DNA from: Putridiphycobacter sp965230485
Lineage (GTDB): Bacteria > Bacteroidota > Bacteroidia > Flavobacteriales_D > Crocinitomicaceae
Reading direction: 5' to 3'
Assembly (NCBI GenBank): GCA_965230485.1
Contig: CBDDLA010000001.1
Coordinates: 3,224,001 to 3,288,000 of the forward strand
DNA length: 64,000 nt
A program made the translations under genes and the position numbers. This document shows positions 27,079-35,390 of the stretch, piece after piece. Within the stretch, counting starts at the first letter, position 1. Each line of letters begins with the position of its first letter. The notes below the pieces were generated by a model, which was not told the origin of the DNA, did not search any database, and saw only the letters and a program-made list of their open reading frames with translations.

Positions 27079-27645
27079 CTAAATCGAATTTAATGTACCA
27101 AAATTATGCACTTTTTGCGGAGTCACACAATAGTGAAGCTTAATATCAGACGGAATGGTGTCAAAACGTTGTTGCTCCGGTTCATAGTATGATAAGCCAA
27201 TAAATTGACAGTCTGGTTTGCAATATTGTAAAAAAGAATCATAAAATCCCTTTCCATAACCAATTCTATTACCATCTAAATCATATGCTAATAAAGGAAT
27301 CATAACGGCATCAAAAAGACTTGGTTCAACTGGCGAACCATATTGAGGTTCTAATATTCCCCATTCTGATGGTTTTAATTGCTCTTTTGTGTCATATTTA
27401 ATATGAACAAGGTGGTCTCCTCTTACAACGGGTAAATAGTAATCCGCCTCGTAACTCTCTAAAAAATACCATGTATTTACTTCTTTGAAATGTTCTATGG
27501 GTAGAAATATGCTAACGGATTTTCCTGTAATGTCAAACTGGTTTTTAAATGTTTCAAATATTTGCTGAGATAAGGTTTGAACGGCTTCATCAGATAAAGT
27601 CAGTCTCTTTTTTTTGTATAAAACTCTTAATTCAGATTTCGTCAT
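27079..27645 (-). CDS. 5-formyltetrahydrofolate cyclo-ligase
   Basis: Converts 5-formyl-THF to 5,10-methenyl-THF using ATP. 188 residues with the family landmarks LRVLYKKKRLTLS at the N-terminus, SIFLPIEHFKEVNT, and the ATP/metal-binding segment YDLDGNRIGYGKGFYDSFL near 120-138. Its start overlaps the stop of the exporter gene by 4 nt. The operon position is probably not functionally specific, but one-carbon folate chemistry may link loosely to methyl transfer. Confidence 0.93.
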   Translation of the reverse strand: MTKSELRVLYKKKRLTLSDEAVQTLSQQIFETFKNQFDITGKSVSIFLPIEHFKEVNTWYFLESYEADYYLPVVRGDHLVHIKYDTKEQLKPSEWGILEPQYGSPVEPSLFDAVMIPLLAYDLDGNRIGYGKGFYDSFLQYCKPDCQFIGLSYYEPEQQRFDTIPSDIKLHYCVTPQKVHNFGTLNSI

Positions 27646-28427
27646 TTGTCTAGCAAACCAAAGCCAAGTGCTAATCCAAAAATAATCATTCCTATTGATA
27701 TGAATTTGGTTAGGATATCGAATTCAATTTTTTTTAACACAATTTTACCAATGACAGCTCCTGCTATGGCACTCCCGATAGATAATATGATGATTGGCCA
27801 TTGATCTTGTAGGGCAGACAATGGCGTTTTATTAAGATACATGGGAATTCTTGTAAAATCAATAACCAAAGCAATAACAATTCCAGTGGCAATAAAAACC
27901 TGTTTGTCTAACTTATACTTAACAAGAAAAGCAGTTCTTAATGCGCCCTGATGACCTGATAGTCCTCCAAAAAATCCACTAATGACGCCACCTAGCCAAA
28001 GACTTTGTTTTGAAAAAGCAATTGACCATTTCTCAACCAATTCAATTAATGCGAATACAATTAATACAAGGCCAAAAATTAAGTTGATGAGCATTACGAA
28101 TTTTGTCTTTCCAAATAAATCATATTGGAATAGGTTGATATCCGTTAAATCAGTTGTGATGTAGGTACCCAAGGCGGCTGCAGGAATAGCAGCGAGACCA
28201 AATGGAATGACAATTTTCCAGTTGACACTTTTTTGCATTAATGCAAACTTAAAAATGTTGTTTGATAAGTGTACTATAGCAGTTGCAGCAATAGCAAGAA
28301 CCAAATCACCTAATAATAAATAGAAGACGGGGGTTAATAAAGTACCTAATCCAAACCCACTAAAAAAAGTCAGCCAACTTGCCCCAAACGATACTAAAAT
28401 TAGCAAAATGGCCTGGGAAGTTTCCAT
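27642..28427 (-). CDS. TauE/SafE family membrane transporter
   Basis: 261 residues with eight predicted membrane segments and the duplicated family motifs SFGASWLTFFSGFGLG (N-terminal half) and GGVISGFFGGLSGHQGALRTAF (second half, about 140-160). The family exports sulfite, sulfoacetate or other small organic anions. The start overlaps the ybaB stop (TAATG) and the gene precedes the ArsS set, so export of an organo-arsenic or organo-sulfur product is a speculative possibility. Confidence 0.88.
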   Translation of the reverse strand: METSQAILLILVSFGASWLTFFSGFGLGTLLTPVFYLLLGDLVLAIAATAIVHLSNNIFKFALMQKSVNWKIVIPFGLAAIPAAALGTYITTDLTDINLFQYDLFGKTKFVMLINLIFGLVLIVFALIELVEKWSIAFSKQSLWLGGVISGFFGGLSGHQGALRTAFLVKYKLDKQVFIATGIVIALVIDFTRIPMYLNKTPLSALQDQWPIIILSIGSAIAGAVIGKIVLKKIEFDILTKFISIGMIIFGLALGFGLLDK

Positions 28428-28717
28428 TACATTCCAGGAATAATACCCTTAGCAGATTGTGCCATTTCCATCTCCTTTGTGCGGTTAGCTTGCTCCAGAG
28501 CACGATTGGCGGCAACAATAATTAAATCTGTCAATTCTTCTTGAGTCATTTCATTTTTAACAGATATATCTGTGATCACACCATTTCCATTCACTTCAAC
28601 TCTCACGCTACCTTCGTTGGCTTCTCCTATCAGTTTGATGTTGTCTAGTCTTCCTTTAGTTTCTTCAACTTGTTGCTGCATTTGCTCCAGCTTTTTCATC
28701 ATTCCTTTTCCAAACAT
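28427..28717 (-). CDS. YbaB/EbfC family nucleoid-associated protein
   Basis: 96 residues: MFGKGMMKKLEQMQQQVEET N-terminal helix, beta-hairpin VEVNGNGVITDISVK, and a C-terminal helix to KGIIPGM. Small dimeric DNA-binding protein of the nucleoid. In many genomes it follows dnaX next to recR; here it leads an unrelated operon, which occurs in Bacteroidetes. Confidence 0.95.
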   Translation of the reverse strand: MFGKGMMKKLEQMQQQVEETKGRLDNIKLIGEANEGSVRVEVNGNGVITDISVKNEMTQEELTDLIIVAANRALEQANRTKEMEMAQSAKGIIPGM

Positions 28718-28732
28718 AAACTCATTTATTGA

Positions 28733-28767
28733 TTTGGGGCAAAAATAAATAACATAAGTTATATTTG
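28733..28767 (+). promoter_or_regulatory. Promoter for dapD (TTTG ... TATATTTG)
   Basis: TTTG at 28733-28736 and TATATTTG at 28760-28767 are separated by 23 nt, within the range reported for Bacteroidetes -33/-7 promoters. The start codon of dapD is 52 nt downstream of the -7 core. Confidence 0.6.
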
Positions 28768-28819
28768 CGGCACTTAAACAAATATTTAATCATATTAGCT
28801 TACGATAATTTACTTAATC

Positions 28820-29629
28820 ATGAAATCGATAATTGAATCCGCTTGGAATGACCGCAATTTATTGCAAAATGAAGAAACCCAAAATACCATTAATAATGTT
28901 ATTGCATTAATTGACTCAGGTAAATTGAGGGTAGCTGAACCATTAGAAAATGGAGATTGGCAGGTAAATGAATGGGTTAAAAAGGCGGTAGTTATGTATT
29001 TTCCCATGCGTCAAATGGAAACCATTGAAGTCGGTCCGTTTGAATTTCATGATAAAATGGCTTTAAAAACAGGGTATAAAGAAAAAGGCATAAGGGTAGT
29101 ACCTCATGCTATTGCCAGGTATGGAGCTTATGTATCAAGTGGAGTAATAATGATGCCAAGTTATATTAACATTGGAGCCTATGTTGATGAAGGAACCATG
29201 GTGGATACCTGGGCAACTGTCGGATCATGTGCTCAAATTGGAAAAAATGTACACCTAAGTGGAGGTGTTGGCATAGGAGGGGTGTTAGAACCTCTGCAAG
29301 CAGCACCAGTCATTATTGAAGATAACGCTTTTATTGGTTCAAGGTGCATTGTGGTAGAAGGCGTTAGGGTAGGAAAAGAGGCTGTTTTAGGAGCCAATGT
29401 AGTGCTAACCATGTCTACTAAAATAATTGATGTAACAGGCGACGAACCAGTTGAAATGAGAGGACATGTGCCAGCCAGAAGTGTAGTTATCCCAGGGTCG
29501 TATACAAAGTCATTCCCAGCAGGCGATTACAACGTGCCTTGCGCCTTAATTATTGGTAAAAGAAAAGAAAGTACCGATAAAAAAACATCATTGAATGACG
29601 CACTAAGAACGCACAATGTCGCCGTCTGA
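28820..29629 (+). CDS. dapD: Tetrahydrodipicolinate N-succinyltransferase DapD
   Basis: Lysine/diaminopimelate pathway: succinylates tetrahydrodipicolinate using succinyl-CoA. 269 residues, trimeric left-handed beta-helix type with hexapeptide repeats in the middle third (INIGAYVDEGTMVDTWATVG, then SGGVGIGGVLEPLQAAPVI) and the C-terminal coenzyme A region SVVIPGSYTK. Full length and canonical. Divergent from ybaB, with its own promoter. Confidence 0.97.
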   Translation: MKSIIESAWNDRNLLQNEETQNTINNVIALIDSGKLRVAEPLENGDWQVNEWVKKAVVMYFPMRQMETIEVGPFEFHDKMALKTGYKEKGIRVVPHAIARYGAYVSSGVIMMPSYINIGAYVDEGTMVDTWATVGSCAQIGKNVHLSGGVGIGGVLEPLQAAPVIIEDNAFIGSRCIVVEGVRVGKEAVLGANVVLTMSTKIIDVTGDEPVEMRGHVPARSVVIPGSYTKSFPAGDYNVPCALIIGKRKESTDKKTSLNDALRTHNVAV

Positions 29630-29716
29630 TTTATGATAAAAACCTAAAAAAGCTTAAGAATTTTGTGATTAAATTAATAAAAAGGCGAATTGACTGTGGT
29701 TTCCACCATTAATGAT

Positions 29717-29724
29717 TAATTTTG
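29717..29724 (+). promoter_or_regulatory. -7 promoter core of yidC (TAATTTTG)
   Basis: TAATTTTG fits TAnnTTTG, 19 nt before the yidC ATG. The nearest upstream TTG (29690-29692) is 24 nt away, slightly long. Confidence 0.45.
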
Positions 29725-29743
29725 CCTTTCTAAAAATAAGATA

Positions 29744-31687
29744 ATGGATAGAAATTCCGTAATTGGATTATTATTAATTGGAGGTATTTTATTAGGTTTC
29801 AGTATTTTTAATTCTCCGTCAGACGAAGAAATTAAGCAGTCTGCTAAGACGAGCTTAAATGATAGCGCAAATACTTCTCAAATAACAGAAACACAAGGGG
29901 CAATTAAGGAATTACCTGAAGTATCTGAAATAGCTGATGTGCCTACTGAATTAATACCAAAAAAGGATGGTGCAGGTAATGTCCTAAAAGATAGTTTAGG
30001 TCAAACCATTTATGTGCATCCTATCACTGGATTGGATACAATTATTCCAACAGCTGTTCCACCTTCAGTTCAGGAATTACCTGAGGAGATTTATACTTTA
30101 GAAAATGACGTTTTAAAATTAGAGGTCACTTCAAAAGGAGGTTACGTTAGTAATGCATGGATAAAAGATTATAAGGATTATCAAAACTATGTTAATGATG
30201 GAGATGATTATTTAAATTTATTTGATGAGCAATCGAAGTATGGCTTAAGTGTTGAAATGGGAGGCGCTATCATCAACACCACAAATTATGATTTTAAAGT
30301 TGTATCCTCAACTAATAATGCACTGACTTTACGGGCGGAAATTGTTGGCAAAACTATTGAATTTATTTATACTTTGTCAGAAGGTTCTCATGACCTATCG
30401 CACGTTATCAAGTTCAATGGTTTTGAGTCGGCTTCACCGGGTCAAACTAAATTATTGGCTGATTTAAAATTAAAATCAACCGAAAAATATTTGTTAAATG
30501 AACAAAGAAATGCAACGTTTTATTATGATGAAGATGGGTCGTATGATTATATGTCTCCAATGTCGGACGACGAACTCGTTTTTGAAGAAAAAACCAACTG
30601 GGTGGCCTTTAAGCAATTGTTCTTTTCTGCCATTGTGATGAAAGATGACGGATTTGCGACAGACTCCAAGTTAGCCATTTCTAAGCGTCCTGAATTTGAT
30701 TCAACTTACTTAAAAGATTTTACAGCAGAACTAAATTTGGGTTTAAGCAGTATGGCAGAAACGGTGAGTTTAGACTGGTATATTGGACCTAACGATTATG
30801 ATCTATTAAAAATGCATGAAAACGGATCTGAAGACATAGTTGATTTAGGTTGGGGTGTTTTTAGATGGGTTAATGTTTACGCATTTCGTCCAATTTTTAA
30901 CTGGTTTTTAAGTTGGGGAATTGGAGCTGGATTAGCAATTTTCTTATTGACTATTTTTGTAAAGTTAGTATTAAGTCCTGTCAATTATAAAATGTATAAG
31001 TCGTCAGCAATGATGCGTGTTTTAAAGCCTGAAATAGAAGAAATAGGCAAAAAATTCCCTAAAAAAGATGATGCCATGAAAAAGCAACAAGCACTCATGG
31101 CACTCTATAAAGAAGCAGGTGCAAGTCCGCTAGCAGGTTGTGTGCCAATGTTAATTCAAATGCCAATCCTAATTGCCATTTTCCGTTTATTTCCATCATC
31201 TATTGAAATTCGTCAAAAGGCATTTTTATGGGCAGAAGATTTATCAACTTACGATCAAGTCGCTTCATGGGCAGGTAATATCCCGCTGGTAACTTGGGCA
31301 TATGGAAATCACATTAGTTTATTTACCTTACTAATGGCCCTTACTACTTTATTGTATACTCACTTTAACAGCTCAAATACGCAAATGCCAACTCAGGAGG
31401 GTATGCCAAATATGAAAGTAATCATGTACATCTTTCCAATTATGATGATTTTCTGGTTTAATTCTTATTCTTCAGGTTTGAGTTTTTACTACTTCATTTC
31501 AACCTTAATGACCATGGGAATTATGTGGGCCATCAAGCAATTTATGTTGGATGAGGATAAAATTTTAGCCAAAATTGAAGCGAACAAAGCTGCTCCTAAA
31601 AAGAAAAAAGCGAAATCTAAGTTTGCTCAAAGGCTAGAAGAAGCTCAAAAATTGCAGCAACAACGTGCTGCTAATCGTAAAAAATAA
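29744..31687 (+). CDS. yidC: Membrane protein insertase YidC
   Basis: Inserts and folds inner-membrane proteins, alone or with SecYEG. 647 residues in the long Gram-negative form: N-terminal membrane anchor (about 5-20), large periplasmic beta-super-sandwich (about 95-365), then the conserved five-helix core from about 380. The core contains KLVLSPVNYKMYKSSAMMRVLKPEI and ASPLAGCVPMLIQMPILIA (each quoted in part). The cytoplasmic tail is rich in Lys (APKKKKAKSKFAQRL), normal for the family. A DUF4199 gene follows after 10 nt. Confidence 0.97.
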   Translation: MDRNSVIGLLLIGGILLGFSIFNSPSDEEIKQSAKTSLNDSANTSQITETQGAIKELPEVSEIADVPTELIPKKDGAGNVLKDSLGQTIYVHPITGLDTIIPTAVPPSVQELPEEIYTLENDVLKLEVTSKGGYVSNAWIKDYKDYQNYVNDGDDYLNLFDEQSKYGLSVEMGGAIINTTNYDFKVVSSTNNALTLRAEIVGKTIEFIYTLSEGSHDLSHVIKFNGFESASPGQTKLLADLKLKSTEKYLLNEQRNATFYYDEDGSYDYMSPMSDDELVFEEKTNWVAFKQLFFSAIVMKDDGFATDSKLAISKRPEFDSTYLKDFTAELNLGLSSMAETVSLDWYIGPNDYDLLKMHENGSEDIVDLGWGVFRWVNVYAFRPIFNWFLSWGIGAGLAIFLLTIFVKLVLSPVNYKMYKSSAMMRVLKPEIEEIGKKFPKKDDAMKKQQALMALYKEAGASPLAGCVPMLIQMPILIAIFRLFPSSIEIRQKAFLWAEDLSTYDQVASWAGNIPLVTWAYGNHISLFTLLMALTTLLYTHFNSSNTQMPTQEGMPNMKVIMYIFPIMMIFWFNSYSSGLSFYYFISTLMTMGIMWAIKQFMLDEDKILAKIEANKAAPKKKKAKSKFAQRLEEAQKLQQQRAANRKK

Positions 31688-31697
31688 CTGACTCCAA

Positions 31698-32267
31698 ATG
31701 AGAATGCCTTTAAGAGTTGCCATGGTTTGTTTCCTTATTTCGGTAGGAATCACTATGGGCTTTTATGTGGCAGGAAAAAGCATTTTTGCGGCACAAGTCA
31801 ATGGCTTATGGAACATGTTCTTATTACTCTGTTCTATTGGGTTAGGGCTGTATTTGTCTAAACGAAAGCAAGGTTATGATCAATCATCTAGTTTTGCTGA
31901 GGATATGAAAATATCTGTTCAAGGAGGTATTGTATTTGTGGTATTACTTTCTCTATTCACATACGTTTATCATTCTCGAATCGATACCAGTTTTGTTGAT
32001 TTAAAATTAAACGAAAGATTAGAGGCAAGCATGAAGAATGTACCAAATGAAGCTGCGTACGCAGAGTTACAAAAAACAGATATGACCTGGAAGGATAAAT
32101 CTTATTTAGACTATATCGAAAACCAGGAAGATCAAGCTGTATTGGGTTTATCTGCAAAGTCATTAGCTATTGGTTATTTGGGTATAGGATTATTCTTGAC
32201 GCTATTTTTCTCAGTTGCCACTACATTTATTTGGAGGCGGATTGTGATGATGGATGCAGGTAACTAA
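31698..32267 (+). CDS. DUF4199 family membrane protein
   Basis: 189 residues with four membrane helices (about 8-27, 35-55, 76-96 and 155-178) and the DUF4199 pattern, including the amphipathic segment with TDMTWKDKSYLDYI before the last helix. The function of the family, confined largely to Bacteroidetes, is unknown. It is 10 nt behind yidC and almost certainly co-transcribed. Confidence 0.8.
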   Translation: MRMPLRVAMVCFLISVGITMGFYVAGKSIFAAQVNGLWNMFLLLCSIGLGLYLSKRKQGYDQSSSFAEDMKISVQGGIVFVVLLSLFTYVYHSRIDTSFVDLKLNERLEASMKNVPNEAAYAELQKTDMTWKDKSYLDYIENQEDQAVLGLSAKSLAIGYLGIGLFLTLFFSVATTFIWRRIVMMDAGN

Positions 32268-32277
32268 TGAGTACCTG

Positions 32278-32403
32278 CTATTTAGCGAATACAAACAGTG
32301 TGTAATTTGTGAGAATTTGCTTTGTGTCATTACCTTCCTCATGAGCCGTTTTAGCAGTTAACTGCTAAATCACTTTTTCTTTGGCAGCATCAGAAATAGA
32401 CAT
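32278..32403 (-). pseudogene. Possible decayed short reading frame with in-frame TAG
   Basis: The reverse strand reads ATG at 32403 through 42 codons to a TAG at 32278. It is broken only by one in-frame TAG at 32365-32367 (after MSISDAAKEKVI; the following stretch begins QLTAKTAHEEGND). The composition looks protein-like, but the frame is short and the internal stop lies in a perfect palindrome (32350-32369), so chance cannot be excluded. No family recognised. Confidence 0.25.
32350..32369. promoter_or_regulatory. Perfect 20-bp palindrome upstream of a secreted-protein gene
   Basis: TTTAGCAGTTAACTGCTAAA is a perfect palindrome with no central spacer, 99 nt before the start of the gene at 32469. 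Zero loop and no T tail make it a better protein-binding site than a terminator. Confidence 0.4.
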
Positions 32404-32468
32404 GGTTTTATTCTTTTTTTTGTAAGTAACCTACAAATTTTACGACGAAATAAGTAAAGCTACTTATC

Positions 32469-33506
32469 ATGAAAAAACTTATTTTAATCCTAAATGTGTT
32501 ACTGTTTACATCTGTTTCTTTTGCACAAATTACAGTTCCAGAAGTTCAACAATCACTTTATGGGGCTGTAGATGCCACCTGGTGCGGCATCTGCGGAAAT
32601 GTTGGAGTTCCAACTACAGCATCTATCTATTCCCAAGTCAGTGATAAGGCAGTTTTTTTTGAAATGCATAGATCCCAAAGTAGTGCTTTACATTCGAATG
32701 TGGCAACCACATTAGCAACTGCTTTTGGGGCATCCGCACAACCGCAAGTTACTTTAAACGGAATGTTTCTTGGCATTTTAAACGCTAACATAGAAAATCA
32801 AATTGTATCTGACGTAAATGCAAACTACAATGCTACATCTACCGATATCAATGCAGGATTTGAATGGTGGATTGAAAATGATACTTTATATGTCACTACA
32901 AACACGAAGTATTTTACTGACTTAGCAGGCGAATTCTACACAGGAGTTTATGTGACTGAAGATAGCATTTGGGAATTTCAGGCAAATTACAACCCAAATA
33001 TTCCTGATGGTAATATTTATCATTTTCATATTTTAAGAGATGTTCTTTCTTCTAATGCCTTTGGTATTGAAACAGGAAATGGCATGATGACATCAGGTCA
33101 AGAATTTGAAGAAACACATAAGATAAAAATAAATGCTGATTGGGATTTAGACAATATTCACATTAATACAGTTGTATGGCAAAAAAATGGTGCGACATAC
33201 AGTTTCTTAAACGCGAATAATGTTGGAATAAAAAAACAAACAACCACTTCGATTTCTGAAATGACGACAGCAATGTCTATTCAAATATTTCCAAATCCTG
33301 CGAGTGAATCAATTTTTATTCGATTGAATGAAAGCACAAATGGTACAATTCAAATTTTTGACCAACTAGGAGCAATAGTCTCGGAGGTTTCAATTAATAG
33401 CGCGTTTTCTGAAATAGATGTTTCAAATTTAAAGGCAGGAATGTACTTCGTTGGCGGTACAACTTCTAATGCGGTAATTAAAAACAAGAGATTCATTAAA
33501 AAATAA
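32469..33506 (+). CDS. Secreted thioredoxin-like (Omp28-like) protein with T9SS sorting domain
   Basis: 345 residues: signal peptide (to VSFAQ, about 20), a thioredoxin-fold domain whose CxxC is WCGIC near residue 40 (position typical of Omp28-related proteins) and GASAQPQVTLNG with the cis-Pro-like segment near 95. A beta domain follows, then a Por sorting domain (IQIFPNPASESIFI to KNKRFIKK). Export by the type IX system is expected; disulfide or redox activity outside the cell is inferred from the CxxC. Confidence 0.87.
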   Translation: MKKLILILNVLLFTSVSFAQITVPEVQQSLYGAVDATWCGICGNVGVPTTASIYSQVSDKAVFFEMHRSQSSALHSNVATTLATAFGASAQPQVTLNGMFLGILNANIENQIVSDVNANYNATSTDINAGFEWWIENDTLYVTTNTKYFTDLAGEFYTGVYVTEDSIWEFQANYNPNIPDGNIYHFHILRDVLSSNAFGIETGNGMMTSGQEFEETHKIKINADWDLDNIHINTVVWQKNGATYSFLNANNVGIKKQTTTSISEMTTAMSIQIFPNPASESIFIRLNESTNGTIQIFDQLGAIVSEVSINSAFSEIDVSNLKAGMYFVGGTTSNAVIKNKRFIKK

Positions 33507-33544
33507 TTTTTAAGGTTAATTTGCGAACCCAACTTTGATCTCAT

Positions 33545-33742
33545 TTAAAAATAGCTGGATGACTGTTTCATTACTTTGACACGAAGGACCGTTTTGTCTT
33601 CTTTTAATTCCAAAGTATATTTGCTACTAACATAGCCTTGGCCATGAAGATCAATTTCAAATAAAACTAACAACGGCAAAAACCAAAATACGGATAACCA
33701 ACTACCAAAATCAGCAAATTTATTTATTGGATAAAATTGGAC
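33545..33742 (-). pseudogene. Orphan C-terminal coding remnant with one membrane helix
   Basis: The reverse strand is open for 65 codons to the TAA at 33545-33547, with no ATG. The readable protein contains FADFGSWLSVFWFLPLLVLF (membrane helix) followed by a strand-rich tail ending VLRVKVMKQSSSYF. It begins at the stop codon of the lipoprotein gene in a different frame. It looks like the 3' end of a gene whose 5' part was lost. Family not recognised. Confidence 0.45.
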
Positions 33743-35367
33743 TATAACTCGTCATGATCAGGAACACCTGGAAATCCATAAATTCTATATGATCCATCTC
33801 CAGTCTTGATTTGATTAAATGGTGCATTTAAAGGATCATCAGGTTTATATACCAAATAACCTTTATTTTGTTCGAAAACTTTTATAAACTTATCACTCAT
33901 ATCGTAGAGAATTACTACTCCAATTTTTTTATTTAATACCCTATACATTTCTTGAGCAGTAGCTGCTGTTAATGGCGCCCCCATAATGGTAATGTATCTG
34001 ACGCAATCATTTGGCAAATCAAATTTAGGATTCTCATAACTTGATACATGAATAAGATTTGGTATAGAATCATGATTACAATTAGAAGGAATATATAGTT
34101 TATTAATATTGTATGCTTCGGCAAAACCTGTCACTGAACCTTCGCAATCTAGCCTACCTTCACCCCAAACATCCAAAAGAGTAATTGATTTTAAAGTTTT
34201 GTAAGGTGGCATTGTAGAAAAATTATCATTTGCTGTAGCATACCAAGTTTCATTAGCAAAGCGTGAGCCTATAGCTAGGTGCATATAAATATTACACCCA
34301 TCAGCAGATGTAATATCTGAATAACCATCTCCATTAAAATCACCTACCCAAGAAAATCCAGCGCCTCCCCAAGCATTTGGAACTTTCCATGTATTGCTAC
34401 TAAATGCACTACCTGTAGATAGATGCACGTAAACATTGCTGGCATCAGCCGAAGCGATATCTGATTTGCCATCTCCATTAAAATCACCTATCCATGACAA
34501 TCCAGGGCCTCCCCAAGCATTTGGAACTGTCCATGTATTACTATTAAATGCATTACCTGTAGATAGATGCACGTAAACATTACCGCCATTAGCCGAAGCG
34601 ATATCTGATTTGCCATCTCCATTAAAATCACCGATCCATGACAATCCAGGGCCTCCCCAAGCATTTGGAACTTTCCATGTAGCGTTATTAAATGCACTAC
34701 CTGTAGATAGATGCATGTAAACATTACTCCCATTGGCTGATGCAATATCTGATATACCATCTCCATTAAAATCTCCTACCCAGGAATAATCATGACCTCC
34801 CCAAGCATTAGGAACTTTCCATGCATTGCTATTAAACGCGCTGCCGGTAGATAGATTCATGTAAACATTACTACTCCCGTCAGCTGATGCAATATCTGAT
34901 ATATCATCCCCATTAAAATCACCAACCCCTGTCCAAGAGAAATCAGAGTTGTTTCTCCAATTATTTGGAACTTTCCATGTATTGCTAATAAATGCGCTAC
35001 CTGTTGATAGATGCATGTAAACATTGCTCCCGTCGGCTGATGCAATATCTGATTTGCCATCTCCATTAAAATCACCTACCCAGGAATAATCATAGCCTCC
35101 CCAAGCATTCGGAACTTTCCATATATCAAATATAAAATCTAAGCCTGTTGATAGATATAAGTATACATTACCCGCACCGGCTGATGCAATATCTGATTTG
35201 CCATCTCCATTAAAATCACCTACCCAAGAAAATCGAGGGTCTCCCCAGGCGCATACTCCACTTGCCTTGAGTGGTACTTCAATATTTGGGTTTTCGCTAT
35301 CAGAATTTAAGTTGCATGCGACTAGGAACACAAGCATGATTGGTATAATTAATACTTTAGCTTTCAT
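33742..35367 (-). CDS. FG-GAP/VCBS-repeat lipoprotein with Rossmann-like C-terminal domain
   Basis: 541 residues: lipoprotein signal (lipobox Cys18 in LVFLVACN), then seven repeats of 48 residues (about 35-380). Each repeat carries GDFNGDGKSDIASADG (calcium-binding DxNxDGxxD, as in integrin-type FG-GAP propellers) and NVYMHLSTGSAF. The C-terminal 150 residues are different: LLDVWGEGRLD, LPNDCVRYITIMGAPLTAAT, AQEMYRVLN and GVVILYDMSD follow the motif order of class I methyltransferase-like folds found at the C-termini of some RHS/polymorphic toxins (inference). An RHS core fragment lies directly upstream and a coding remnant directly downstream. Surface or secreted effector is possible. Confidence 0.75.
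   Translation of the reverse strand: MKAKVLIIPIMLVFLVACNLNSDSENPNIEVPLKASGVCAWGDPRFSWVGDFNGDGKSDIASAGAGNVYLYLSTGLDFIFDIWKVPNAWGGYDYSWVGDFNGDGKSDIASADGSNVYMHLSTGSAFISNTWKVPNNWRNNSDFSWTGVGDFNGDDISDIASADGSSNVYMNLSTGSAFNSNAWKVPNAWGGHDYSWVGDFNGDGISDIASANGSNVYMHLSTGSAFNNATWKVPNAWGGPGLSWIGDFNGDGKSDIASANGGNVYVHLSTGNAFNSNTWTVPNAWGGPGLSWIGDFNGDGKSDIASADASNVYVHLSTGSAFSSNTWKVPNAWGGAGFSWVGDFNGDGYSDITSADGCNIYMHLAIGSRFANETWYATANDNFSTMPPYKTLKSITLLDVWGEGRLDCEGSVTGFAEAYNINKLYIPSNCNHDSIPNLIHVSSYENPKFDLPNDCVRYITIMGAPLTAATAQEMYRVLNKKIGVVILYDMSDKFIKVFEQNKGYLVYKPDDPLNAPFNQIKTGDGSYRIYGFPGVPDHDEL
34262..35260 (-). repeat. Tandem 144-bp coding repeats in the FG-GAP lipoprotein
   Basis: Equivalent points recur at 34373, 34517, 34661, 34805, 34961 and 35105: period 144 bp (48 codons), with one 156-bp unit carrying four extra residues. 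Units at 34373-34804 are almost identical at DNA level, including third codon positions, which implies recent duplication or gene conversion. Confidence 0.9.
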
Positions 35368-35390
35368 TTTAGGAAGTTTATAGTATAATA

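Noticed and set aside
33735..33750. Programmed frameshift extending the FG-GAP lipoprotein into the 33.5 kb remnant
   Set aside because: No slippery heptamer or downstream structure at the junction; a deletion or neighbouring gene remnant explains it more simply.
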